Position numbers and translations under genes: made by a program. Under the pieces are notes generated by a model. It had not been told where the DNA came from. It saw only the letters and a list, made by a program, of their open reading frames with translations, and did no database searches. From NCBI RefSeq assembly GCF_000090795.2, contig NW_003546493.1:47692-83225 (forward strand): a stretch of 35,534 bases of DNA, given 5' to 3'. Origin of the DNA: Amphimedon queenslandica. Its lineage: Eukaryota; Porifera; Demospongiae; Haplosclerida; Niphatidae. How positions within the stretch are numbered: position 1 is the first letter of the stretch; each line of letters starts with the position of its first letter. Positions 20,801 to 35,027 of the stretch are shown piece after piece.

Positions 20801-22108
20801 CGGTCGCCTCTTGGAGGATCTTCTTATTGAGAAAGCCAGACTGCAAGGGATTGGAAAGTAAAGGCGATGCTAACATATTAGCTCTCTTGCTGTGCACTGA
20901 GCAGAAGCGAGCAGCAAGTCAGTCTCTTTACTCAGACACACTCGCGAAATTATCACTTTTTTACCGGAAGAGAATAATTAATGGGCGCGGCTATGAGCCA
21001 CACCTTGTGTTCATGCATGCTCTGCATGCAGGCTGCTCAGCTCGGAGCCAACAAGGCCCGACATTATTATTATGAATTACTCACAGGAAATCACTGTTTG
21101 CCTTAATCCAACTCTTTTGGCTAACCTCGAGGAAGTGAGGCTCAATTTTATCCAAGTAGTTTAACCAATTTTTAAAAACAAAATAATTATTATTGATATT
21201 CCTTGCAATCAAATGCTATCTACATTTAACTCAAAAATCATTCAAAGAAATGTAGACCTAGTCTAGCAGGATGTGTCTAAAAAATGTAATGTAGTACTGG
21301 CATCATTACACTAGTAATGCAATATCCTTTGTTCTGTGAGTCGTAATTTAATACCAATTAAATTTTATTTGAAGAATTGGAGCTCACTGTCAACACAATT
21401 ATAACTTATGAGTGCAAGTTAACACCTTGATTCTTAAGTAGATCAGCACTCACAAAATTTATTTAGTTCCGCTAATGTCAGCTATATAGTACTACAGTAT
21501 TATGATAAGCAGTAGCACTGTAATGGCAACACATCTGTTAGCTGTGTAAACGATGCCCCTCAACATTTCTAGTGAACCATTCTATTCCCAACATAACAAG
21601 AGAAGTTTGTTTCTGCTTCAGACCAATGGGAATACATTGTATTGGGCCTTTAGTTTGAAAACAAACTACTACTCCCTAACTTCCATATCTACTTTTTATC
21701 CTCTTGCCCTTAGCTTTATTGCTTTCAAAGTTTGAACGCGCCATTTCCTCATATTTTATACTAACACCTTGTAAAAATATATACCACATAAATATGCAAT
21801 CGGTGCTTACTTAGTAATCTTTCCTAATTATTATAACTGGCAACAAGGCTTCGTGTCACACTTCAAATAACACACTACTTGCATACTAGACATACTTGAG
21901 CTCATTTGAAATTAATACATTACTAAGTGATCACACATTATGTCATGCACAGCAGAGCTTTATAGCAATTGACATGATAATAAATGATCAGTGTAAGTCA
22001 ATTTAAAGTACTTACTGATGGAGATCCTGGGTCATAATCACTAATGGTGTAAAGACTTGAGCTTCCTGGCATTGATAGCCTTTTGGTTTTCTTTGAGCTG
22101 AAAGACAT
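8891..22108 (-). CDS. PH-SH3-PDZ-pseudomacro proline-rich scaffold protein
   Basis: Minus-strand exons: 22108-22016, 20840-20787, 19923-19864, 19416-19348, 18837-18671, (18529-18525), 18446-18413, 18220-18171, 18117-18054, 17777-17752, 17624-17472, 17179-17075, 16612-16430, 16176-15173, 15031-14771, 14553-14385, 14023-13988, 13823-13746, 13561-13504, 13324-13214, 13058-12971, 11734-11547, 11481-11406, 11203-10924, 10726-10613, 10364-10267, 10215-10012, 9931-8891. The total is about 1,622 residues. Domains in order: beta-spectrin/ARHGAP21-like PH (about 32-148; SGFLNKK, WQTVWCQLK, KHLFRLTLTNKMEFLFQA); coiled coil in exon 17624-17472; SH3 (about 295-354; GERVEVL, GWYKCR, IPPTDIY); acidic and Ser-rich linker; PDZ (about 938-1030; YGLHLA as the carboxylate loop, PGDQILKIND); degenerate macro domain (about 1112-1255); five 18-residue Pro-rich repeats. 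No catalytic domain is seen, so I infer a membrane-cortex adaptor. No named orthologue is recognised. Only the 18671/18446 junction is uncertain. Confidence 0.85.
9235..9510 (-). repeat. Coding minisatellite: five 54-bp units
   Basis: Five tandem 54-bp units encode the 18-residue repeat KPPVAPKPGVKSPPMSPS, with small changes (K/R, V/A/M, S/T; the last unit has PPAAP and PPPFP). Each unit supplies a PxxxPK/R core of the CD2AP/CIN85 SH3 type and two SP/TP candidate sites for proline-directed kinases. The high nucleotide identity between units suggests recent expansion and copy-number polymorphism. The antisense open frame at 8928-9686 is only a shadow of this composition. Confidence 0.85.
11880..12879. 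repeat. Tandem array of ~185-bp repeat units in a scaffold-gene intron
   Basis: Units share the anchors TTCATAAAAAATCC, GGAATTAGCTCAAA, ACACAACATAAGTACATG and CAGAAAAAAATTATAAAA. The CATGTATAT-type anchor falls at 11972, 12157, 12343 and 12521 (spacing 185, 186, 178). A palindrome variant, CCCTGTACTGTAGCACAGGG, lies at 12233-12252. The right edge carries GAAACCCTG (about 12870-12879), matching the terminal repeat of the element at 4097-4753; no matching left terminus is visible. This is therefore a decayed relative lying in the intron that splits the PDZ domain. Confidence 0.75.
13330..13440. repeat. GA-rich low-complexity tract
   Basis: An almost pure purine run on the plus strand (GGGAGAGA units), in an intron of the scaffold gene. 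Read on the gene strand it is CT-rich and lies immediately upstream of the acceptor of exon 13324-13214, so it forms an extended polypyrimidine tract. Similar tracts occur at 14205-14365 (CT on the plus strand) and 16181-16312. Confidence 0.6.
16181..16312. repeat. Polypurine minisatellite in an intron
   Basis: About 130 bp of almost uninterrupted purines on the plus strand, built from GAGAAAGAGGGAGAGAAGAGA-type units. It occupies most of the intron between exons 16612-16430 and 16176-15173 of the scaffold gene. On the transcribed sense it is all pyrimidine and abuts the acceptor. Open frames through it are composition artefacts. Confidence 0.7.
20841..22015. other. First coding intron of the scaffold gene
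   Basis: A 1.2-kb intron between the first coding exon and the PH-domain exon, by far the longest near the 5' end. It is AT-rich with scattered short repeats. No embedded gene, RNA or transposon ends were recognised. First introns often hold enhancers, but nothing in the sequence singles one out here. Confidence 0.45.
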
Positions 22109-22503
22109 GGTTCAGGATTGACTTAAACTGCAAGAGCAAAATGTTACAATATTAACTTCACTAGGTCTATGCTTGATCAAAATCTACCTTGCAAGTATAG
22201 AAGTTCACTGAAAGAAACTAAACGACAAACAACAATCTTGAAAATGGAAGAAGAGAGCCGGGCCATTCAGCAAGAGATGCACGAAATTAATAATGGGTAG
22301 TGCCGCCGAACGACCTACGCATTAAGCCACACCCACGCATAGCTGCTTCGCCCACGCATGGAAATTGCAGAGATAAAGCCCCTCCCATTGCATTAAATCG
22401 CAGCTCAGCGAGGCAACAAGCATTGAAGCAAGCAATCAAGAGAACTCTCTCAACTGCCATAGTAGCTATTTCTTTTATAAATAAGTAGGAGGGTTGGGAC
22501 CAA
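22109..22503. promoter_or_regulatory. Shared divergent promoter region
   Basis: There are 395 bp between the ATG of the minus-strand scaffold gene (22108) and that of the plus-strand coiled-coil gene (22504). The block 22290-22400 is relatively CpG-rich, and CCCACGCAT occurs twice, about 22 bp apart near 22332-22360. No TATA box is evident. On the minus strand an acceptor (gctcttgcag, about 22128-22137) just before the ATG suggests a 5' UTR intron for the scaffold gene. A common regulatory region is inferred from the head-to-head arrangement. Confidence 0.5.
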
Positions 22504-25500
22504 ATGTCTACGAAGGCACCCATCAAAAGGAGTGAATCGGCGAAAGCAGCCAGCCGTGGCCACTATCAGCAAAGAGCTGTTACTAAAGAGAAAGACTGCG
22601 ACAGCCTGTTACTGATGAATCCAAACGCCAGCGAAGACGAGCAGCTCTCCCCTGCTTCCCCAGACCTCCACCTGGCTCACAGCGACTCCAAGGAGCGCTT
22701 GGGAAAGGCTGGAAAGCCTCGGGGCTTTCTCAAAATGCTAGTCGGTAGCCTCCGTGGTGGAAAACAAGGACCTGCACAGCTGGACCTCGAGGGAGGAGGG
22801 TATGGATCAGAGCCTGTTCCACAGACTGAACACCAACATGGATCTTTATCTGATACAGAGGAAATTGTGAGGACTTGACACACATATCACATTGCATGTC
22901 GGAGTGTTGCACCTGTACCTAGAGTTCAGGGCATGTTGTGGGTTGTGTCTGCATTATAGCATAACAAATTCACCCTCTAATGGTAATTTGTATGTTAGCA
23001 AGTGAGTAAGACAACAAGAACACTGTTGTTTGTGTCGTCTACACACTCCATAGCTCAATATTCCCTATGCATGCATTTGCTTTGCATGAAGGCCTTGGAG
23101 GGTTTACATTTCAGGATGTTTTATTTGAAGTGATATCACAATATTATGAATTTTTATAAAGTGTTCAAGGCTGATATACCTCATGATAATAACGATAGTA
23201 TTATGATGATTTGTATGGCCATTAATTTGATATCAGTCTCAGAGTACAATAATATCACTAGCATCTCCCTATCTCTGTCTAGCCGGAGATGAGGTTGTAC
23301 AGTTAAAGTGTACACTAATTAGTAAAATATTTTAAAAGAAAAAGTCTACATATTTTACTTGTGATGCACACACACACACACACACACCAGATGTTAGCCA
23401 CAAATGACAGAAAAATAATTGTTTACACTGGCTTAATGCCGGCACACTTTATTATCATTGCATCTGCTGATCTGTTAGTTGTTTATCCTAATATATACAT
23501 TTTCATATGCTTCCCTATTTTGAGATTGTGAAAGCTGTTGCTGTTGATGTCAACAGAGTAAGAAAGAGAAGCAATTGAGCCAATCGATCAATACAAAAAC
23601 ACATAACCCCGGGACTGTCTGTCAACAGTGTCGATATGTTTGATTTGTATTCCACAAAACACGGGACGGTAATGAAGCTTTTACCTTCATTGAGTCCCTT
23701 ACACACCTCAACAGTCGAACAACACTAAAACTACACAGACACTATAAAAGAGCTGGCCAGCTTGGACTCCCTTTTTCAAGTATTTACATTAAAGCAAACT
23801 TGATGCCAGCTAATAGTCAATACAACAACACTGAAGAGTATGTTAGTTAATGAATAGTCAATAGCTAAAAGCAAACAAACCTCGTATTGATGAAAAACAA
23901 TTGTATTTACATTTAACATAGAGCGAGTGTGAATTCCTACTATCAGACACATAGTCTGCTGTACAGATTTTGGTGAGTGAGTACAACATTATTGCTATGT
24001 GTGTGTGCATACGTTGATATTAACACTCTCTACATGCATTCTCACTTTGTATGTATGTGTGTGGTACTTGTAAGACATGATTAAAAGAAATCGAACAAGA
24101 ATGGGATCAATTCATCATAATGAAATTACTCACTGTACAATGCATAGCTTCTACTGATACACAGTAAGTACTACAAGTGAACAAGTACTACAAGTGTCCA
24201 GTGCTCCTACATGGCTTACCGTTTTGTGTATCGCATCGCAGCTAGTCCTCTACCTAATATAGTCAGCTAAATGTGTGTGACAATATTTCTGCTATAGATT
24301 AATAATGTGTGGGCGCAAGTACTAGTACAATTGCTCGTAGTAGTTTACCTGCTTTGTAGCTCATTGTGTGGCATAACAAACTTTAATTGTGGTCCAATGA
24401 AGTCACAACCGCTAGCAGGAACATGTCTTATGCATGACTTTGTGTCTTAATTATCAACAGAACATGTACACGATTATAGTATCATTTACAAGTATTTTAT
24501 AATTATGTCAATATTGTTGGAACTAACCTGTGCCTATATTGTGCATGTGTTATTGTATGAAGATTACAGTCTTTCTTTCTCTTTATTATGTAGAGTTTCT
24601 ATGCTGAAAATGGAGAAGAAAGACCAAAGAGGTAAATCAGTTGAAAATTGAAAATATTTGATAAATAAATGATTTGTGTACATAGGATATATCATTTAGC
24701 AACATTACCAAGGAATGATTGGAAGAAATTAAGAACGGATAAAAAGCCTCAACTTGTTTGGCACACAAACTCGTATTCACCCGAAGACAATGGCATACCA
24801 GAAGACAGCACTACAGATGTAAGAAAATAATAATCTCTCTCCTCCAACATTCTCTTTCTCTGTTTAATTTCCTTGTTACATTTTTGTCTTCTTCCTCTTC
24901 CTCCTCTCTTCTTATTCATTCTTTTATTAATCATATCTCCTCTTATCCTTTAGTCCTTGCCATCGTCAACACTACAAGACAAATCACCTCCAGCGATCAG
25001 TCCAGCTCAGAGTGATCCCGTTATGATGTCAGCCAGTGAGTCTCCTATTCTCTTTGAAACTGCCGTACAATCAGCAGACTATCATTCCGTGGGACTGGAG
25101 GCTCTTGAGATGCTCCACAATCAATTGGAAATACTGGTAAGAGAAAAACAAGATGATTTGTATTCGATCGTACAGTCAATCAAATTCACCACATCAAATA
25201 GAATCGGATAAATCAAATATGATACACTAGTGTACAATCATTAAAACGCTATACTACATACATGAATGAATGAGCTTTGTACAGCGTGGCAAAGCAATGA
25301 GGTGTGTAACTACTCTCAGTTGACTCCTCCACTTAGCACCTACATGTATAAATTGTGTACATGCACACGAAGCTGTAGTGTACATGTACATGTACATGTA
25401 CATGTATGGCTCAAATTACATAATAACTTTTGTACTTGTAGGTGAGACAAGACTGTGACGAGGAAATGGGTGACCTAATGCAAGATAAAGGTACTAAACA

Positions 25501-26667
25501 GTCCAGAGCCACCCACAGTCAAGCACACACACAAACACATTATCCTAATCCCTACAAGTGAGGGCCTATATAGTAGAATTACTGTCATTGTTTTTAAACA
25601 AGAAGACCACACAGAATGCAGCAATGACAACAGACTGATATTGATGTGGTTAATCAGCCATAAGACTATAATAACGGCCCACAATCTCCGCCTTTCTTCT
25701 CTCCTCCTCCTTCCCACCCTTTTATTATTCATTATTGTGGCTCTCTTCCATTTAGTTATCGAGACACTCCACAAACAGAACAATGACTTACAGAGATCTC
25801 TTGAGTGTCTACAGAGTTCAGACCAGCATCTCCGTGTCTCCCTCAAGATGGCAGAAATGAGAGCACAAGAGGCTGAGATCAAACTCCAGCACAGCTCTGA
25901 TCGCTGCTATAAACTAGAGAGAGACTGTCGTTGGTTAGAGACCGAGTTTAAGATATTATATCAGAAGTATCACGAGTTACAGAAGCACCTGCAAAAGAAA
26001 GCAATACTCAATCAAATGGCAATGGATCAATCGATGCCATCAGTAAGTGAAATTAGTAGTTGTAGTAAAATGTGGCTATTAGCGTTAACTTTGTTATCTT
26101 GCATATAAAATGTCATGAATGTTGATATTTTAAGGTTAATTTACTCATTCACTCACTCAGATTAAAAGTGGTGTACCATTATTCTAATTGTCTTACTCAT
26201 GCAATGCCAGGAATAGCACATATTCTAAGTATGAATTCACAAAACAAAATACAATTAAGTAATTTGACCTTATGAATTAGTATGCTTCCACTGGAATGAA
26301 GATTTGAATACTTGTTTCTATTATTTTATTTTGAAATAACAACGTAATAAATGTACATAACTCACTGATTATATTTTTTCTTTTCTTCAATTAGAGACTG
26401 CACAGGAGACCTAATTCAGCTCACACTGTCACAACGAGGAGGAGACAGAACTCGTTTGATACCTTATACCTACCTCCATCTTTAACATCGCCACAAAGAC
26501 ACAACAGCACAGAGGTGATTCACAGTAGTCACAGTCACCACACACTGCCTCACCCTCACCAGTCTCACAATCAGAACAGTACTACCACCACTCAGCATCA
26601 AACAGGATCAAGCACACTGCCCAGACACCACAGTGGTAGTATGAGTCACACTGAGACTAGAGTATGA
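22504..26667 (+). CDS. Coiled-coil protein with C-terminal PDZ ligand (ETRV)
   Basis: Seven exons give 441 residues: 22504-22866, 24594-24631, 24686-24818, 24954-25136, 25442-25490, 25756-26042, 26395-26667; all phases close. The N-terminal 120 residues are basic, Ser-rich and disordered, with a short hydrophobic or amphipathic segment, RGFLKMLVGSLRGGK. Exons 4-6 carry the structured part: heptads in LEALEMLHNQLEIL, then a long coiled coil (ETLHKQNNDLQRSLECLQ to LQKHLQKK). The C-terminal exon is His/Ser/Thr-rich (SHSHHTLPHPHQSHNQ) and ends TETRV, a textbook class I PDZ-binding tail. The protein is not recognised by name; it resembles membrane-associated PDZ-binding adaptors in layout only. 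It is transcribed divergently from the PDZ scaffold gene. Linking the first exon across a 1.7-kb intron is the least certain step; it rests on a phase-0 donor (ATT/gtgagg) and the absence of a usable ATG downstream. Confidence 0.75.
22867..24593. other. Long first intron of the coiled-coil gene
   Basis: A 1.7-kb AT-rich stretch with a (CA)n microsatellite near 23368-23388 and a repeated AGTACTACAAGTG near 24166 and 24183. Short open frames here have no recognisable features. If the exon at 22504-22866 is instead an independent 124-residue gene ending at 22878, this would be intergenic sequence. Confidence 0.45.
25378..25405. repeat. (TACATG)n hexamer microsatellite
   Basis: Nearly five perfect TACATG units in a row, just upstream of the acceptor of exon 25442-25490. 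The same palindromic TACATGTA unit is scattered singly or in pairs all over the window (for example 4069, 6056-6100, 33478). Confidence 0.8.
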
Positions 26668-26853
26668 TCCATAGAATGTGTTCATGCAGTGATCATTGTT
26701 ATTGTGTTTATTAATTATTGTTTGTCATCATGTCCAAGTTATAATTGTTAATTAATATCAATCACAAAGTTAATACTTACATCATGCAAACAAAAACTAC
26801 ACAAAAATAATAATTTCTTTACTAGTCAAAAGGTACTGCAATAAAAGATAGAT

Positions 26854-28119
26854 TTAATATTTTATAAAATATTCACTAAATTTATCAATGATATCTTCTG
26901 GAGGATTCTCTCCCCACCCAGATTTCAGAACCTTCCCGTATTCAGCAACATCAACTCGTGGTCTAGCTTCATCACGGAATAAAGTATTGAATTCTTCAAG
27001 CTTATCCTCATCAACTAATACGTAATGCCAAGCTGGACGGCCTCGATCTTTACCTGTTACTTTGAAGAGCTGGTTCTTTGCCATCAACCGATCACACCAT
27101 TTAGAGGATATGTCACATGGACCTGATTCACTGCTACAGCACAATACTCTAAAATCACCCCATACTGAGGTTTGACCTAATGTCATGGTCTTACAACGAA
27201 ATCTTAAGCCATCACTGACAAAAACGCCTTCTTTAGCAAAGCAATTAATGGTAGCCTTTTCATTTGCTTTACAAGAGGGGAATATCTTGAGTAATATTCC
27301 TTGCTCTCTAGCATGATGACCACAAGCAGGGATACCAATCTCATCCAGCTTCTCAGCACACTGCTTGATCCAATTACCAGAATAACTGCAATCAGATATA
27401 ATGGTGAGACGCTTTCCTCTCATGTGATCCATGTAGAGACCAAAGACATCTTGAAATGATATGACTCTGTCTTTGAAACACCAATTACCAGTATCCTTCT
27501 CACTATGACCAGTATACCAAATGAGAACTATATAAAATGGCAATATTGATTGATAGTCTTACCATTAATCCTAAATCTTACCTCCTTCTTGTTGGCTTGA
27601 CAACATAATTTGTTTTATTCTTTCCATATGTTCTTCTTTAGAAAACTGAACACCAGGAAAATCAGGGCAGACATCTTTCAGAAACAGTCCTTTGTCTTTA
27701 CTACAAACATCAAGCATATCTTCCATTTCTTTCCGAGCTAATATCATTCTATTGCTATCATTGTCTTGTTGTTCCTTATAAGTAACTTCAATAGAAGGAT
27801 CAAATTGATCTCCATAGGACGAAATAATCATCCAATCCATATCACAAGTAGGTATATGTCTCCAGGCATTCTTCTCTTTTGATTCATCTTCCTTTGATTT
27901 CTCTTCCTCAATTGCTTTCTTTGATGCACTGGTATCCTCATCAGCCTTGAATACCCCCACTCCTAGCTTATTTGTTGCTGCCAAATCTTGACGTTTCAAG
28001 TTTTTCTCCTTGTTTCCAAGCATTATATCATGCACTATATTATTATAGGAGGAAATGTCTATGGAACAGTCATCAAATGTAGGCAAGGGACGGTCAAAGA
28101 GATTATTGGGATCATTCAT
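26854..28119 (-). CDS. Caspase/paracaspase-like (clan CD) protein with altered active site
   Basis: Two exons, 28119-27582 and 27527-26854, give 403 residues; the intron is 54 bp. The N-terminal part is charged and probably disordered to about residue 110, then DWMIISSY begins an alpha/beta domain. The catalytic-His strand reads VLIWYTGH (His187), matching the beta-strand plus GH block of clan CD peptidases. The next core strand reads LTIISDCSYSGNW (Asp225, Cys226, Ser227). The family's Cys block is D-x-C-x-S-G, with Cys two residues after Asp. Here Cys comes directly after Asp and Ser occupies the usual nucleophile position. The DNA is clear (GAT TGC AGT TAT TCT GGT). It may therefore be a pseudoprotease, a Ser variant, or use the neighbouring Cys. 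No death-fold prodomain is present. It is head-to-head with eS26 (349 bp). Confidence 0.78.
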
Positions 28120-28468
28120 TGCTAACTGTAACTAGATTCAGTGACAGCCTACTTCAGAATCTACAATAGACAATAGAGCCCTGTAGTCTAGTGTATATCC
28201 TGAATAATTAATTCTTATAACTTTATTGAGTCAATAAAAACGTAATAAATTATAAATTACATTTTGTTTACGTCACTTATCGTCAAGTCAGCTCAGATCA
28301 TCATGATATGTCATACCGTATCAGCTATCAGTATCACTGAAATCATCAGTTCAGCAATAGATTCATTACACAGATCAGATCGGTGATAAAAGTAGTACCT
28401 TAACTTGCATAGTCACGTCACGTGAGCGAACACATGTTTCTCAACTAATCTTTTTGTTCCATAGAAAA
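28120..28468. promoter_or_regulatory. RPS26: Bidirectional promoter region, caspase-like gene / eS26
   Basis: This interval separates two divergent ATGs. It contains a palindromic E-box TCACGTGA at 28418-28425, overlapping a CRE-half-like ACGTCA (28415-28420), 43-50 bp before the eS26 ATG. A pyrimidine tract, CTTTTTGTTCC (28450-28460), lies just upstream of the eS26 ATG and resembles a 5'-TOP start, although one G interrupts it. TOP starts typify ribosomal-protein mRNAs. Several TCAGATCA/GATCATC-type repeats lie at 28290-28385. Roles are inferred. Confidence 0.55.
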
Positions 28469-29500
28469 ATGGTGAGTTATAGAGTAGTTAGACCCTCATC
28501 TATCTTCATTTCTAGACTCAAAAGAGAAGGAACTGTGGTCGATCAAAGCACGGGAGAGGACACGTACAACACGTGAGGTGTACCAACTGTGCCAGATGCG
28601 TACCAAAGGTAGAACAACGACCTTGTGTGCTTTTATACTTGAAATCCTCTTAGGACAAAGCCATCAAGAAGTTTGTGATCAGGAACATAGTTGAGGCGGC
28701 TGCTGTGAGGGATTTAGCTGAAGCTTCAGTATATGACAGTATGTTAGAACACTGTTAGTCTCTACTTTATACACGTGCCCTTAGGCTATCCTCTTCCCAA
28801 GTTGTACCACAAGTTGATGTATTGCATCAGTTGTGCTATCCACAGTAAGATAGTCCGTAACAGGTCAAGGGAAGCTAGACGTGATAGAACACCACCTCCA
28901 AGATTTAGACCACGTGTAAGTTATAGAATCTTTTTGGCATACATGTATTGAGTTAGTCAAAAAGGGGGATGGGTCTGGCTACACGAGACTAGTATTGAGT
29001 TGCCTCGTTGCATGTATGGAAACTTTTTAAGGGATAAAAGATTTGTGGATCTGCCCCAAAAATAATTGTCTTGATTTAATTTTTGTGAATCAGAGCATTC
29101 CGCCATTTTTGAAGTTGCTAGAAAATCTGGCCAATGACCAAAGGCTATCCTTTGGTCTTTGGCCAAATTTTGTCAAAAGAGGCTAAGTGAGAATACTCCA
29201 TTATCCTGATACATATACGTGTTCTTATGTTGTGTATCAACTTTGAGCTAATTCCAATCAAATTTGGATTTTTTATGAATTTTAAAAATACCATGTACTG
29301 TATTGTAGTGCTTGTCAGCCTCATGAAGCATGCTGTTTAGCTCACTGGGTGTTTTATTCTGCAAGTAACTGAATTTTTGTTGCTTTTATTTTAAATTGTA
29401 GGTTGATGATCAGCCACCTCGTCAGATGGGAGGAGCAGGAGGAGGAGGAACTGGTGGTGGCAGTGGCCCCCAGCAACCCTCAGCTCCTATCAAGACATAG
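28469..29500 (+). CDS. RPS26: Small-subunit ribosomal protein eS26
   Basis: Five coding exons give 136 residues: 28469-28471, 28516-28608, 28654-28738, 28785-28915, 29402-29500. The sequence follows eS26 closely: [86 protein letters not shown]. The zinc-binding pairs CTNC and CISC are intact. The protein is longer than the roughly 115-residue vertebrate form because of a Gly-rich tail ([17 protein letters not shown]). eS26 sits near the mRNA exit channel of the 40S subunit. The first coding exon is exactly ATG. Introns 1-3 are 44-46 nt, whereas intron 4 (486 nt) contains repeat sequence. Polyadenylation signals AATAAA lie at 29510-29515 and 29572-29577. Confidence 0.97.
29040..29310 (-). repeat. 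Inverted copy of the dispersed ~186-bp repeat plus MITE remnant
   Basis: Within eS26 intron 4, the consensus of the family (TTCATAAAAAATCC, GAATTAGCTCAAA, ACACAACATAAG) is readable on the minus strand. A unit-specific palindrome, GACCAAAGG-CTAT-CCTTTGGTC, lies near 29137-29158. Just left of it, TTTGTGGATCTGCCCCAAAA resembles the interior of the MITE at 3431-3637. It accounts for most of the exceptional length of this intron. Confidence 0.65.
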
Positions 29501-30039
29501 CAGGGAATTAATAAAAGAATTGAATTGTAGATGGAGAGACAGTTTGATATTATAATGTCTTTTTCAAGTTTAATAAATTAAAGAAATTGTGTTTCCTCAC
29601 GTTTTCAAAGAATAAAAGTAACAATCAGAATTAGTAGGACTGTATAGCAGCTTTTCTCTTTCACTCAGCCTTAAATAATAACAGAGTATATGAGCATAGT
29701 CTTTTTGAACGAAAACACAAAGTTGGGCTTTCGCACTCCCAAAAACAAAGTTCGACCATAATAACTGGCCACACGTGGATTGTGGATGATTTGGTCACTT
29801 GCGTAATAAACTTCAAAGCGTTATTTACATCAAGAGGTTAGATCATCTAAGCAATTTTTGCTTTTACGCCAACTATACAAAACTTCCTTAAATTCTAGTA
29901 ATAACCATGTAGGAAGTTTTCAGTTTCAGATAATAAAATAAAATTGTGCTCTCATACACAAATCTATCAATAGTTCATTAATATCATACAATGTGTGAGT
30001 CTATTGGGGTCAATGATTCAATGGTGTGGCTCAATAATA
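29501..30039. other. Convergent 3' flanks of eS26 and TGS1
   Basis: AT-rich region between two convergent stop codons. The eS26 polyadenylation signals lie at its left edge. Minus-strand TGS1 3' UTR should occupy the right part. No exon, RNA gene or transposon end was recognised. Confidence 0.5.

Positions 30040-35027
<4,988 letters not shown>

Noticed and set aside
22504..22878. Stand-alone 124-residue gene
   Set aside because: Possible, but the donor ATT/gtgagg at 22866 is in phase with a downstream exon chain that otherwise lacks a start codon, so I treat it as that gene's first exon.
28916..29401. snoRNA inside the long eS26 intron
   Set aside because: No box C/D or H/ACA pattern with terminal stem; the intron is explained by repeat insertions.
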